Shown: positions 24,670-36,307 of the stretch, in pieces | Numbering within the stretch: position 1 is the first letter of the stretch | Layout of the letters: each line of letters begins with the position of its first letter | Assembly (NCBI GenBank): GCA_015698045.1 | Contig: BLAL01000246.1 | Coordinates: 248,001 to 312,000 of the forward strand | Origin: Rhizophagus clarus | Taxonomy: Eukaryota; Glomeromycota; Glomeromycetes; Glomerales; Glomeraceae | Length of the DNA stretch: 64,000 nucleotides | Direction: 5' to 3' | Translations under genes and position numbers: made by a program | Notes under the pieces: generated by a model | Told to the model about the DNA's origin: nothing | Seen by the model: only the letters and a program-made list of their open reading frames with translations | Database searches by the model: none

Positions 24670-25632
24670 TTATGATAAATTATTTATGATAAAATAAAAA
24701 TTTAATTGAATTCGGGAGCTTGCTGCAGTGTTCATGGATGGAACGGGACTTGCCTCCAAAGCCGCAGAATGATTTGCAGGTGGATTAATTTGGGCCAAAG
24801 TGATCCTTCCTCTACTTGAAGTTCTCGGAGTTGCACCTCTGGGACTTCGATTTGTTCTGCTACCGGCTGCACTATTCGCTTGAACGTTTAACCATGGGAC
24901 ATTTAATAATTGACCGTTTGTGCTGCTGCGATTTGTGGAGATTAAAAAAATGTCTTCGAGATTGATGATATGATTACCGGGCGATAATTCCTCTTGGATC
25001 ACCTCATCGACCACGGGAGCTTCATAAATTATTGTGCCCATAATTATTGCCTTTGTAGATCGCATTGATTGATTGATTGAATTTGTTTTATTCGAGAGGT
25101 ACCTCACATTAGGGTTGTGTCTAACTTCAACTCGGAAATCATGAGGTTCCCAATCCCCGAGATACTCTTCAACGTAAAAATCCAAAACGGATTTTCCATC
25201 TACATTTTGTACCGTCTTTATCGTAATCCCTACCACTATGATGTCCAATCCGATTGATGGCATTGTGTCAAAATCCAGATTCTCCATAATTTTTATCGAA
25301 GTTGCATTTACCTTAGCGTTGTTAAGAGATGAAATAAGTAAAGAGAGAGAAAAATTTCACACCGTAAAAATCTAAATACTTACGGTGTACCAACCAGCAC
25401 ACGCAATGAATTTTCCTTTCAAAAATACAATGTCCCCTTTCTTGAACTCTTCAATATAGATCGGTACATTTTGATCGGATGGTATGAAAGCTTTCACTTT
25501 GAGATACACTACCTTGGTTGGGTCATTATTATCTAGTCTGGCAACCGCTGTAACCTCCTTCACTATGAAATCTTGCGTCAGATGTTCAGTGAATTCATGG
25601 ACGTAACAGACAGTGGAAATCTTAGCGGGCAT
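24670..25632 (-). CDS. Orphan two-exon gene, 296 residues (local multicopy family)
   Basis: Exons 25384-25632 and 24670-25311 (891 bases), joined in phase 0 through a 72-base GT-AG intron. The N-terminal ~110 residues alternate hydrophobic and charged strands (TAVARLDNNDPTKVVYLKVK, then IYIEEFKKGDIVFLKGKFIA) in a way that resembles a small beta-barrel such as an OB fold; that is inference from pattern only. A second ordered part covers ~110-165 (IGLDIIVVGITIKTV, FYVEEYLGDWEPHDF). The tail from ~210 is low-complexity, with a basic SRTNRSPRGATPRTSSRGR patch. I do not recognise the family. A broken copy of exon 1 sits at 44570-44801, so it belongs to a family with at least two members here. An internal ATG at 25287 could start a shorter form. 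Confidence 0.75.
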
Positions 25633-26396
25633 GATGAGATTTTTTGGTTTATTTTTAGATTCAGTGAATGAAATACGAATGATCTAATCTTAGGAAGAAA
25701 GGAGTTTTTTTATACCTTTTATTCAATTCCAAAATCACGTTTCCTTTTTTTTTTTTCTTTGAAAAAAAACAAGAACAATGTGAAACAATACAATTTTTTT
25801 TTTCCTCATAAAAAAAAAAGTGGCTTCACAATATTCACAAGGAAATGATTTCGAAAAAGAAATCTCCCACGCTTTTCACCACTAAAATCCCTTACTAAAA
25901 AAATCAGGCATTTACCATGACATATTTTTCTTATATGCTTATAGCTCATACTTCCTTATAAAGATATACGAAAATTTTCATCAAATCAAAAAAAAAAAAA
26001 GGTGTCTGCCGATATACTTTTACATTACCTTACAAATTACGTTACATTACGGACAAAAAAAAAAATAAAATATTTTTTCAAAAAAAAAAAGGAGCAGGAG
26101 GGAGAGAGGGAGGAGAGGATTTAATTATTTCTTAAAATGTTCAACTCATATAACTTACAAGTTAAAACTCGTTGATTGTATTTATACGAAAAAAAAAACA
26201 AAAATTCGCCACGTTTCTGATTTTTTTTTTTTTTTTTACAACGGGTTTAAATAATAATCGAAACAATACTATATATCAGATATTGTAAAAAATTAGTATA
26301 AGCCTTTTTTTTTTTTAGAAAAAAAAAATCTTAGATAATAATAGCAAACAAAAAACTCGATTTTTTAACACATTCCTATGGATGGAAAGGAGATGG
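25633..26396. other. Homopolymer-rich intergenic region
   Basis: Upstream side of the orphan gene. It has repeated interrupted T-run/A-run blocks (25746-25769, 25795-25820, 26217-26238, 26305-26328) and a purine-rich patch of GGGAGAGAGGGAGG at ~26100. No gene. Confidence 0.5.
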
Positions 26397-26405
26397 ACAT
26401 TCTTA

Positions 26406-26937
26406 TAAGGATGGTCAACAGTCCTACCGGTCCTACACTCCTGGACCGGCCGGTCCCAGGACTTGTGGCGCAGTAGGACCGGCTCGAGGACCGACCGGTC
26501 GGTCTTCATATAATAACGATTTTTATATTAAATATAGCTATTAATTTAATAAAGATCTTTATAAAAAAATATAAAGACCGACCGATTTTGAAATCACAAA
26601 CAAATAAAATAATGATATACGCCTATATTTTTTCGAAAATAATACCCTAATTCATTAATTTAAAATATTAAGTTACTGTACATATATTTATGCACCTTGA
26701 AATTTGGAAATTTATTTGCAATCATTTTTTTTTAAAAAAAATAAAGGAAAAAAAGGAAAAGTTTTTTATTTGTAAAAAAGGAAAAGACCGATCGGTTGAA
26801 AAGACTGCGGTCCTTAAAAAGACCGACGGTCTTATTGTATGCGATACAGGACCGAAAGACCGCAGTTTTACACCAGGACGGACCGGTAAGGTCTAGGACC
26901 GTGGGACCACGATCTTCTAGGACCGATGACCATCTTT
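26406..26937. mobile_element. MITE-like element with 9-base target duplication (Mutator-like)
   Basis: A 532-base element bounded by the direct repeat ACATTCTTA at 26397-26405 and 26938-26946. Its ends are inverted: AAGGATGGTCAACAGTCCT at the left and, read on the other strand, AAAGATGGTCATCGGTCCT at the right (16 of 19 identical). Both ends continue into clusters of CCGGTCC / GGACCGG words, so each end also folds on itself. The interior is AT-rich with no transposase frame. Nine-base duplications are typical of Mutator-like elements, so a non-autonomous MULE relative is the best guess. The frames at 26315 and 26690 are translations of these repeats and not genes. Confidence 0.75.
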
Positions 26938-26946
26938 ACATTCTTA

Positions 26947-28698
26947 GAGCAGATATTCTAATAAATATAGATTAGGATTCCTATTCCATTTCGACTTATA
27001 CTTAAATTGGAACTCGAGAGCTTCATGGGAAATATAAATTAAAAATAATATAAATAATTTTAACAAGGCATTATAAAGCATCACACAAAATTTTCAGAAT
27101 AGGAAAAAAATATCACTTGTTTTTTATTCTACCAGAAAGTACCGTATAAACTTCAAAATTGTAATACAATGCCATTTTTATTTGCCGATGCAAAATGCAG
27201 ATATGCTAATAATTACAGTCTTTTGTTCAATATAGGAACTTTTATACTCAAATTGATTGTAATTTTAAATTTTGCATAAAAGAAAATCCAAAGGTTATTG
27301 TATAAAGTGAGATCCTATAATAGCATCAATAATATTTATTGTATTTTGGGTTAAAAAAGTATTTATCAAATTATTTTATAGAACCAGATAAAAAATTTTA
27401 ACCTTCGTTCCGAATCCTACTGCGCCTTATAAATTATTTTTTTTATTCATATTATGGTATTTATAATGGTCTTTTATATTATAAGCATTTACAACTTACA
27501 GTATATTTCAACATTAATTTTAATTATCATTACAAATAAAACGTTTAATAAGTTAATGATTCATCATGAAAAGATAAACTTGTTCAGAAAAAGTATTTGT
27601 TTCAGACTTACAATTGCAGAATTCAATTTGTTAGCTTGTGTAATAGTCAAAATTATCCTGACCTGATTATTTTTTAATTTTGCAGTTGCTTTGGATTAGT
27701 TGTGATTTTATGGGGGAAAAACCATTGAGCTGTTACAAGCCTCTAATCATGAACGAGCGCGAATCAGTAGTTCCTTTCGGTCTTGACCCGGTCCCCATTT
27801 GGATATTCAAGTTATCATTTTCCCAAAATTGTTCACTCATCAATCGATCACATACTGGTTTTCATTGACCAATAAGATAAAACTTTTTATTTAATGAAAA
27901 TCCCGATTGTGCTAAGAACCGGTTATATTGTATGAGTTATACAAATTTGAAATCATAATCCCGACGAAACGTTTTGCCAAGAGATCATCTTTCCGACAGG
28001 TTGTTTCATCGACATTTACCATTATTGTTTCATTTAACATCATCTAAGGAGATTAATTTTATACACCTTACTAAATAAATCAATAAAAAAAAAAATATAT
28101 ATAGTGTATTATATGAAATATCAATCTTATATTTCCGGATTAACAAAATTGTTCTAATTGGTAATAAACATGAAATTAGTGCTCATGTCTTCATGAAAAT
28201 GTTTTTCCCCTACCTACTTATTTTTATCATCAAAAAATAATGCAGCCTAATTATTCTTTAAAATTAAAAGTGTTCATTGTTCGCATGTGTTACTCGCTCA
28301 AATTTCCAATATTTCGTATTACGGTGCCGAAAGTTTAAAGTTTGGATGGTTGAACAATATTAAAAAATTTTTAAGTTTGGGTACACAATAAATTTTAACC
28401 ACTTTAAGCGTCGGAAACTCCCGATGGTCCATCTATTGCATTCCACTGCAGCATTTATTGGGTGAACTTTTCTCAAAAAGAATAAAGCTTTTTACATAAT
28501 AATTCATTTCCGTGTAATACATATTATGAGTATTATTAAATCATAAAACTCTAAGATAAAATGATTCCAATCTGGAGAGATAAATTTCAAAATGGTATTT
28601 CGTATTAATTCTAATTTGGAAAATTCTTTAAAAAATGAGTACCAAATTAAGGTAAATCCGGTATTGGCACACACGTATATATATATGTAAGACGACGT

Positions 28699-28701
<3 letters not shown>
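26947..28701. other. Gene-free interval
   Basis: AT-rich DNA before the first P450 gene. A stretch at ~27960-28015 (CCGACGAAACGTTTTGCC, then TTTCCGACAGG, then TCATCGACATTT) resembles the CGACA-rich inverted-repeat elements at 34.1 and 57.1 kb and may be an eroded member. The frames at 27454 and 27680 have no support. Confidence 0.4.

Positions 28702-28750
<49 letters not shown>
28702..28750 (+). promoter_or_regulatory. Long T-run/A-run junction upstream of P450 gene 1
   Basis: About 36 T followed by about 13 A, ending 50 bases before the ATG at 28801. Just upstream lies ACACACGTATATATATATGT, and the second P450 gene has a comparable ATATATGTATACGTATAG block before its own T/A tract. The promoters were therefore duplicated with the genes. 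Confidence 0.45.
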
Positions 28751-28800
28751 CGAATTTCTTTTATTTGGTTCTTTTTTAACTTTTCTAATATATTATAAAA

Positions 28801-30514
28801 ATGAATTTAATAATTCAACTCGTCTCATTTGGGATAATTTTTTACATCGCATCAAAATTATTGCGACAAAACCAAAAACTCGAATTAAATGAACCACCAC
28901 TTGTACCCTATAAATACCCAATAATTGGACACACATTTGATTATTTTAGGGATACAGAGAATTTTCTTAATAAGTGTACTAAAGAATATGGTGAAATCTT
29001 TTCATTGTACATATTCGGTAAAATTGAAACATTTGTTGGGGGTAAACTTTCCCCTGAAGTCTTTAAGAATGATAAAGATTTTAATTTTGATATCGCATTC
29101 AAAGAAAAATTTCCCATGGAAAGATTTATGGATCGTCCGGATAAATATTTTGCTCCTTTACCCAGAATAATATTTACTTATTTATCACAAGAATTACAAG
29201 CATATACTGAAAGGGTTCAGAGAACACTAACTAAAGCTATTAATGAATTAATTGGTGATGGAAAAGTTTTACAACCACCTTTGAAAACTTTCCAATTAAT
29301 AATCGCAAGGCCAATAGCTGCTTCTTTATTTGGTGAAGAACTTTCTGAAGATAAAGAAGTGGTACATACGATCGCTTACGCTGCAAGTGATTTTATTCCA
29401 TTTTTATCAATCCCACCTATCCTAGATTTTATTTATCCATTGTTACATAAAAGTCTTATGGTGTAAGTACCTAAATATGTGTGATATGACATAATAACTA
29501 AATTTTATTTTTTTTTAACGCCATTTATTTTATTTTAGAATAGTATTTAAACTTTTTAATAATCCATTTAAAGTGCATAGAGAAGTAATTAAGCGCAAGA
29601 TTTCACCAGTGATTGAAAAAAGATTAAATGACATGAAAAGAGATAAAGAATCTTATGTTCCTCCAATTGATATTTTACAAAAATTAATTGAATTGATCGT
29701 GGACGATAATTACAAAGTCGATATTGATATTTTAACTGATTATATTGTTATCGCTATATTTGCTTCTTCACATTCAACTTCAACTTTCCTCACTAATGCT
29801 TTACATGGTAAGTACTCTTCTTTATAAAAATATGTATACAAGTGTATAAATATAAACACTGAAATATTTTCTTTTTTCTTTAGAATTTGGCAATCATCCG
29901 GAAATTCGAAAGGAATTAGTGGAAGAACAAGAACAATTATATAAAGCAAAAATTGGACCTTATTATACTTCAGATCAAATAGGGTCTTTGGTTAAATTGG
30001 ATAGTTTCTTTAAGGAAACTTTAAGGCTGACCACAAGTATAGTTTTATTTGAACATAAAGTGCTTAATTCTCATTTCACTTTCTCAAGTGGCCACCAAGT
30101 TCCGAAAGGTGAAAAATAAACTTTTTTTCTTTCTTATTCATTATTTTAACAATTTTATTAAAACAAAATTTACCCATTTTTTTTTTAGATCGACACGTTA
30201 CCACTCGATTACAGGAAATTCATCGTGATGAAGAATCTCACGGTGAAAATCCGAATGAATTCAACTTTTTACGTCATTTAGGAAATCCTGCACCGCACGT
30301 TGAAAAACATTACCTACCCTTTAGTTTTGGTAAACATGCATGTCCCGGACGTTTTTTTGCAACTAGTGAAATTAAAACTTGTTTGCATCTTTTATTTTTA
30401 AAATATAACATTAAAAATGTTAATGATGAAATAACTATACCTCCAGTTCAAGGTCCTTTTAAACGTTCTAGTGACGTAGGTATAATATTTGAAAAAAGAA
30501 AAGATGTTTATTAA
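28801..30514 (+). CDS. Cytochrome P450, tandem copy 1
   Basis: Exons 28801-29462, 29539-29807, 29884-30108 and 30189-30514 (1482 bases) give 493 residues, a normal microsomal P450 length. Residues 3-20 are an N-terminal membrane anchor, followed by the proline-rich hinge NEPPLVPYKYPIIGHTF. The I-helix motif is ASSHST at 296-301, with His299 where most P450s have Asp/Glu, as in the AGQHTS of CYP51. ExxR is ETLR at 355-358 in the K helix. The haem loop is FSFGKHACPGR, with Cys437 as thiolate ligand. It is a haem monooxygenase of the ER membrane that needs a P450 reductase; the substrate cannot be read from sequence. The second gene 3.4 kb downstream has the same exon lengths for exons 1-3. Intron phases agree between both copies, which supports the joins. 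Confidence 0.94.
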
Positions 30515-32094
30515 TTTTTGTAATTAGTTTTTGTATTTATTTTTTGCTGTATTATTTTTGCAATTATTATTATTGTTGTTGTTTGTTGTTTTTATTGTTA
30601 TTATTATCGTTTTTTGTTTTTGCTTTTCTTTTTTGTTTTTCTTTTAAATTATAATAAATAAAATTATTTTTTATGACTCTTTCAATTACGATATTCTTTA
30701 AGACGGAAATCGTCATACTACATATGAAACTGCAATTTCTCGCGAACCCAGAAACATTTATATTTTTTCTTCATATCTTTATTTTAAGGATAAAAAAAAC
30801 GTTTCGTTTTTGGCATATCACAAAATATGAAAAATGATTAATGTAGGTTAACTTTGAAATTAATGTTGTATTAGGGTCTAACATTAACTTAAGAGGGACG
30901 TTTATTTGAAGTTATTATAATAATTCCTATTCTAACCTTTGGACGAGTTACTTCGAAGGGTGTGTAAGTTAAGAGTAATAATCCGAAAAGTGAAATATAA
31001 AAGACTGGGTATTGGAACTTTACGTTTTTATATTTTTTGTAAATTAGATGGTGCAGTGGGCTCAACTTACATAAATTAAAACTTCGCGTATTCCGATTTC
31101 TGCATACCTCATACACATAAACATTTTTCCGTATTTACAAATCTGTTAAGATCGTCTTAAAGGTTTCGTGCAATTTGATAATCTTATCTGATACACAAAA
31201 TTTGAATGGATATTTAACAATTGATACGCAAAATTTTAATAGGTAAATTCTCCAGCCAATTTTGGTCTCAATATGCAAGATTTGTGTATGGCAATATATG
31301 GTAGGAAATTCTCACGTAATTACGCGCTTATTATATAATTTTATTTTTATATATAAGGAAGCATATAATAATTTTTTTTTGCGTTAAAAATTTAAATAAG
31401 GACAAAATACCCACATTATTATATTTTAAAGTTTCTGCTAATACTTCTTGTGTATATTATACGCTTTACGCCCGTAAACATCTTTTGAATCCATAAACAT
31501 TGACGATCGGCACGAATTTGAAGTCCATTCGTACTGTATGTAATAATGATCATCAAAGGGCTTAAGCGAGAATAGGACAAGAACTTGATAAAGATAACAC
31601 TTGATTTAGTGGATTTTTTCTTGGAAATTTAAAGTTTTAATTTAAAGTATTGTATATTATTTGTTTAATATTTAATAAAATGAATTATAAAATTTAAATT
31701 CTTCGTTATTTGGTTTTAAAATGACTAGGAATTTGTAATTAAACCAGTTATTTTTTTTGGGTTAAACGATAATTATGAAATTAAAACAACGTTTTACTCA
31801 ATCTAATTTAGGTATATTTGCATGCAAAACAATAGATAAAATAAGATACTATTTGTTAAATGTTTGAACTTTAAAACGTCTTTTTTTTTCCATCTAACTC
31901 CGATTGCAGATTCCACGTGAATACTAAGGAAGATACTAATATCCTTCGGTAAAATTAAGGTCCTACTTTATTGTTTAATTTTGATTTATTCTTCTTTTAG
32001 AAATGATTTACAAATTGTCATATATTATCGTTAAAGGGTTTATCACCGATATCAGTGCACTCAAAACATATATATGTATACGTATAGCTCTTTT
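30515..32094. other. Spacer between the two P450 genes
   Basis: Contains the 3' untranslated part of copy 1 (T-rich, TATTGTTGTTG repeats, AATAAA at ~30656) and about 1.4 kb of AT-rich DNA with no gene. The frame at 30889 on the minus strand has no support. Confidence 0.5.
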
Positions 32095-32120
32095 TTTCTT
32101 TTTTTTTTTAAAAAAAAAAA
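32095..32120 (+). promoter_or_regulatory. T-run/A-run junction upstream of P450 gene 2
   Basis: About 15 T then 11 A, ending 56 bases before the ATG at 32177. Equivalent to the tract before P450 copy 1. Confidence 0.42.
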
Positions 32121-32176
32121 TAATAATAATTTTTTATTTTATATCATTTTATTCCTTTTTTTGAAATTTTGATAAA

Positions 32177-33947
32177 ATGAATTTAATAATTCAACTCTTC
32201 TCATTTGCATTGACTTTTTTCTTCGCATCAAAATTATTGCGACGAAAACAAGAACTAAAATTAAATGAACCACCCCTTGTACCTTATAAATATCCAATAA
32301 TTGGACACACATTCGATTATTATAAAGATACAGAGAAATTTCTTAATAAGTGTGTTGAAGAATATGGGGAAATCTTTTCATTGTATATATTTGGTAAAAT
32401 CGAAACATTTGTCGGAAGTAAACTTTCACCCGAAGTCTTTAAGAATGATAAAGATTTCAATTTTGATATCGCATTCAAAGAAAAATTTCCTTTAGAAAGA
32501 TTTATGAATCGTACGGATAAATATTTTGCTCCTTTACCTAGAATATTATTTACTTATTTATCACAAGAATTACCAGCATATACTGAAAGGGTTCAGAGAA
32601 CTCTCATCAAGGCTATTAATGAACAAATTGGTGATGGAACAATCCTACAACCACCTTTGAAAACTTTCCAATTAATAATCGCAAGGCCAATAGCTGCATC
32701 TTTAGTTGGAGAAGAACTTTCTGAAGATAAAGAATTAGTTAATACGGTCGCTTTTGCTTCGAGTGATTTTATTCCATTTATATCAATCCCACCTATCCTA
32801 AATTTTATTTATCCATTATTACACCAAAAATTTGTAGTGTATGTACATAAAATATGTGTGATAAGATATATTAACTAATTTTTTTAACGCTCCTCCCTAA
32901 TTATTATTATTATTTTTTTTTTTTATAGATTATTATTTAAACTTATCAATAATCCATTTAAAGTGCATAGAGAAGTGATTAAGCGCAAGATTTCACCAGT
33001 GGTTGAAAAAAGATTAAATGACATGAAAAGAGATAAAGAATCTTATGTTCCTCCAATCGATATATTACAAAAATTACTTGAATTGATCATAGAAGATGAT
33101 TACAAAGCTGATATTGATGTTCTAACTGATTATATCATTACCGCCATATTTGCTGCTACACATACAACTTCAACTTTCCTCACTAATGCTGTTCATCGTA
33201 AGTATTCTTCTTTGTAAAAATATCTATACAAGTATATAAACATAAAGTAAAAGTATGTATATACAAGTGTATAAATATAAACACAAATATTTTCTCCTTT
33301 CTTTAGAATATGCCAATCATCCAGAAATTCAAAAGGAATTATTGGAAGAACAAGAACGATTACTTGGATTCAAAACTGGACCTTATTATACTACAGAACA
33401 AATGGAGACTTTGGTTAAATTGGATAGTTTCTTTAGGGAAACTTTAAGAATGACCACAAGTATAGTTTTTTTTGAACATAAAGTACTCAATGCTCATTAC
33501 ACTTTCTCAAGTGGCCACCAAGTTCCAAAAGGTAAAAAAAAACATACATTTTACACAGTAATATTTATTTATTTTAATAATTTTATTAAAGTAACATTTA
33601 TCTATTTTTTAGGTCGACACGTTACCACTCGATTACAGGAAGTTCATCGTGATGAAGAATCTCACGGTGAAAACCCAGATGAATTCAACTTTTTACGTCA
33701 TTTAGGAAATCCTGCATCGCGCGTTGAAAAACATTATCTAGCCTTTAGCTTTGGCAAACATGCATGTCCTGGACGTTATTTTGCAGCTAATGAAATTAAA
33801 AATGCTTTACACTATTTAATTTTAACATATAACATTAAAAATGTTAATGAAGAAAAAGCTGTACTTCCAATTAGAGGTCCTTTTAAACGTTCTAGTGATG
33901 TAGGCTTAATATTTGAAAAAAGAAAAGATATTAATTTTTGTAATTAA
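32177..33947 (+). CDS. Cytochrome P450, tandem copy 2
   Basis: Exons 32177-32838, 32929-33197, 33307-33531 and 33613-33947 (1491 bases) give 496 residues. Exons 1-3 are exactly as long as in copy 1 (662, 269 and 225 bases). The two proteins are near-identical over long stretches (PPLVPYKYPIIGHTFDYY, NDKDFNFDIAFKEKFP, FQLIIARPIAASL). The I-helix motif is AATHTT at 296-301 (His299 retained), ETLR at 355-358, and the haem loop is FSFGKHACPGRYFA with Cys437. The C-terminus is three residues longer than copy 1. Substitutions concentrate around residues 210-240 and after the haem loop. The pair is a clear tandem duplication, still intact. Whether the copies differ in substrate is unknown. Confidence 0.94.
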
Positions 33948-34639
33948 AAAAAAAAACTGTTATTATTATTTTTTTTTTCTTTAAATTATAGTAAATAAAA
34001 TTATTTATTTTTCGATATCATAAGACTAAGTTGTAAAATTACAAAATTTTGCTGGTGGATATACCCTTTAAAAACGTGTCCAAATTGCACGATTCGGTTT
34101 TAAGCTAATATTACCAATTACGGACAATTTCTCGACAACCATTTTTTCGAAACATCCTTTGCCCGACAACTATTGACATATTTTCGAATGGACCATTTTC
34201 TCGACATGAAATTATCCCGGCAGGACATTTGCTCATTTACAAAAAAGTAGTTTATTGATAACAATAATGCCATATTTAAAATAACAATTAAACAAATATA
34301 TAATTCTTTACGTACCTTTACAACAAAATTTCAAAAAAAAGTAGAATCAACAATCTGTCGGTCATGTCGGGAATGTGTTATGTTTGACAATGATAGTTGT
34401 CGGGCAAAGGATGTTGTCAGGGGGGCATAACTAATAATAAGAGTATTGTTCAATAAACTTCTTTTCGATAACTTACCAATGTCCTAAAATTTGTTGGTAA
34501 TTTACCGGTAATTTACCCAGATAACTTGCCAACTTACAATCCTGCGCAACTTACATAAAAAGGTACCATTCGATCAACTAGCGCGTGATTTTAAACCGTT
34601 ATTTAAAGTAGATCGGCGTAATAACCGAAACTACGGTAA
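33948..34639. other. Intergenic with a CGACA-rich inverted-repeat element
   Basis: Downstream of P450 copy 2. Apart from the inverted repeat at 34153-34413, described separately, no gene or other structure is visible. Confidence 0.5.
34153..34413. repeat. Perfect 21-base inverted repeat (small MITE-like element)
   Basis: The 21 bases at 34153-34173 (ATCCTTTGCCCGACAACTAT and one more) are exactly complementary, in reverse, to 34393-34413, with 219 bases between. The flanks outside also carry CGACAA / TTGTC words (TTCTCGACAACCATTTTTTC at ~34131), so the element may be larger than the perfect core. The interior is AT-rich with no open frame. The segment at ~57113-57370 shares the words CCCGACG, TTTTGCCC, CGGCACGACAT and CCTGACAGACATTT and looks like a diverged relative. 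Confidence 0.75.
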
Positions 34640-35067
34640 AAATAACTTGTTAAAATCAGGAGTTTGTTCGACATAAACTAAATTAATTACAAAATTTACC
34701 CCGAAACTACTACTTTTTTATAATCATATAATTGCTACAATCTGGTGAAATTTTTTTTTTTTCGATATTTTCTTTTCTTGTGTTTAATAGGATTCAATAA
34801 ATTTTCAATAGAATTGGCCTCTTAAGGTCTCATTAAATATTGATTAATCAGTGATTTTCGTAAAAAAATTCTGCTTTAGTTTCATTATTTTATCACTATT
34901 TTATTAAATCAAGCAAAAATGTATTAGTGCTTGATGTTTTTTTTTTAAAAAACGTTTTTTTATCATCCCTAATATTTATTAACATTCAATTTCATATTTA
35001 TTAACATATAGAAAGAATAAATTCACAAAATAGCCAATTAGAAAAAAAGACATAATTCAAACCCTAT

Positions 35068-35422
35068 GGGGAGCCGTTCGAAATCCCGAAACTCAAAATC
35101 CTGACTGCCAAAATCCCGACAGGTCATTATTAGCATAAGATAGGAGATTCAGGAGTTTCACACTGGATTTTTATATAAGATAGGAGTTAAGCTTAGGGTT
35201 AGTTAAGGTTAGTGTTAGATTAGGGTTAAGATTGGGGTTAGGAAGGTGTTAGGAAAAAAAACTGCGAGCGAAGCGAGCGAAACGAGCGAAGGAAGTACTT
35301 AGAATTAGAATAATTAAAGTAAATGAAGGCAAATGAATTAAATTTATTAAAAAAAAATTGTCGGGATTTTGACCTGTCGGGATTTGAGTGTCGGGATTTT
35401 GAGTTTCGGGATTTCGTACCAT
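35068..35422. mobile_element. Inverted-repeat element with telomere-like interior (copy A)
   Basis: The left end AAATCCCGAAACTCAAAATC (35081 onward) is matched by GATTTTGAGTTTCGGGATTT ending at 35414 on the right. Over 25 bases, 24 are complementary. Secondary inverted words AAAATCCCGACAGGTCA / GACCTGTCGGGATTT lie inside. ACCCTAT occurs just outside both ends (35061-35067 and 35423-35429), a possible 7-base target duplication. The interior carries degenerate GGGTTAG tracts (35194-35243) and GCGAGCGAAGCGAGCG. There is no transposase. The second copy at ~35966-36307 is similar but rearranged at its left end. Confidence 0.6.
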
Positions 35423-35965
35423 ACCCTATATATCTAAGATATGTTCATATGCGAGAGCTAGTTTTTCTGTTCTGTTTTTTGGTATTTTACCAAGTTAGCA
35501 ACTACGGTATATACAGTATGAAACAAAAAAAATTGAACTACCAATAATACGTCAAATTTAACATAAAATAACTTGTTTGGAAAGCTTAAAATCAGGAGTT
35601 TGTTCGACATCAACTAAATTGATTACAAAATTTACTCCGGAACTTTTTCCTTTTTTTTTTTTTATAGCTACAAACTGGTAGTAAAAAAAAGTTTTTTTTT
35701 TTTTGATATTTTCTTTTCTTGTCCTTAATAGTATTCAATAAATTTTCAATAGAATTGACCTCTTAAGGTCTCATTAAATACTTGATGGATTGTGATTTTC
35801 GTAAAAAAATTCTGCTTTAGTTTCATTACTTTATCATTATTTTATTAAAATCAAACAAAAATGTATTGGAGCTTGATGTTTTACGAATATTTTAAAAAAA
35901 AAGTTCTTTAAGAACGTTTTTTGTCATCCCTAAAATTTATTAACATTCAATTTCATATTTATTAA

Positions 35966-36307
35966 ACACCCCAAAATCTCGACTGCCAAAATCCCGACAG
36001 GTACAAAATTCCGACAGGACATTAATATTTTTTATTAGCATAAGATAGGAGTTTCAGGAGTTTCACACTGGATTTTTATATTAGAAGTTACTTAGGGGTT
36101 AGTTTAGGGTTAGTTTAGGTTAGGGTTAGGAAGGTGTTAGGAAAAAAAAACTGCGAGCGAAGCGAGCGAAGGAAGTTACTTAGAATTTTAGAATTAGAAT
36201 AATTAAAGTAAATGCAAATGAATTAACAAAAGATTGTCGTTACCTGTCGGGATTTTTACCTGTCGAGATTTGAGTGTCGGGATTTTGGAGTGTCGGGATT
36301 TCTTACC
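35966..36307. mobile_element. Inverted-repeat element with telomere-like interior (copy B)
   Basis: Same family as 35068-35422, inside the second copy of the surrounding duplication. Left words AAAATCTCGACTGCCAAAAT and AATCCCGACAGGTACAAAAT are matched on the right by ACCTGTCGGGATTTTTACC and GTGTCGGGATTTTGGAGTGT. The TTAGGG-like stretch lies at ~36090-36132, followed by CTGCGAGCGAAGCGAGCGAA. The left flank lost the CCCTAT-containing segment seen in copy A; the right flank still has ACCCTATATATC. Confidence 0.55.

Noticed and set aside
26315..26896. Two frames with repeated DRPV/GPKDRS words
   Set aside because: They are translations of the GGACCGG repeats at the MITE ends.
35194..35243. True telomere
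   Set aside because: The TTAGGG-like units are few, degenerate and internal, with normal sequence on both sides.
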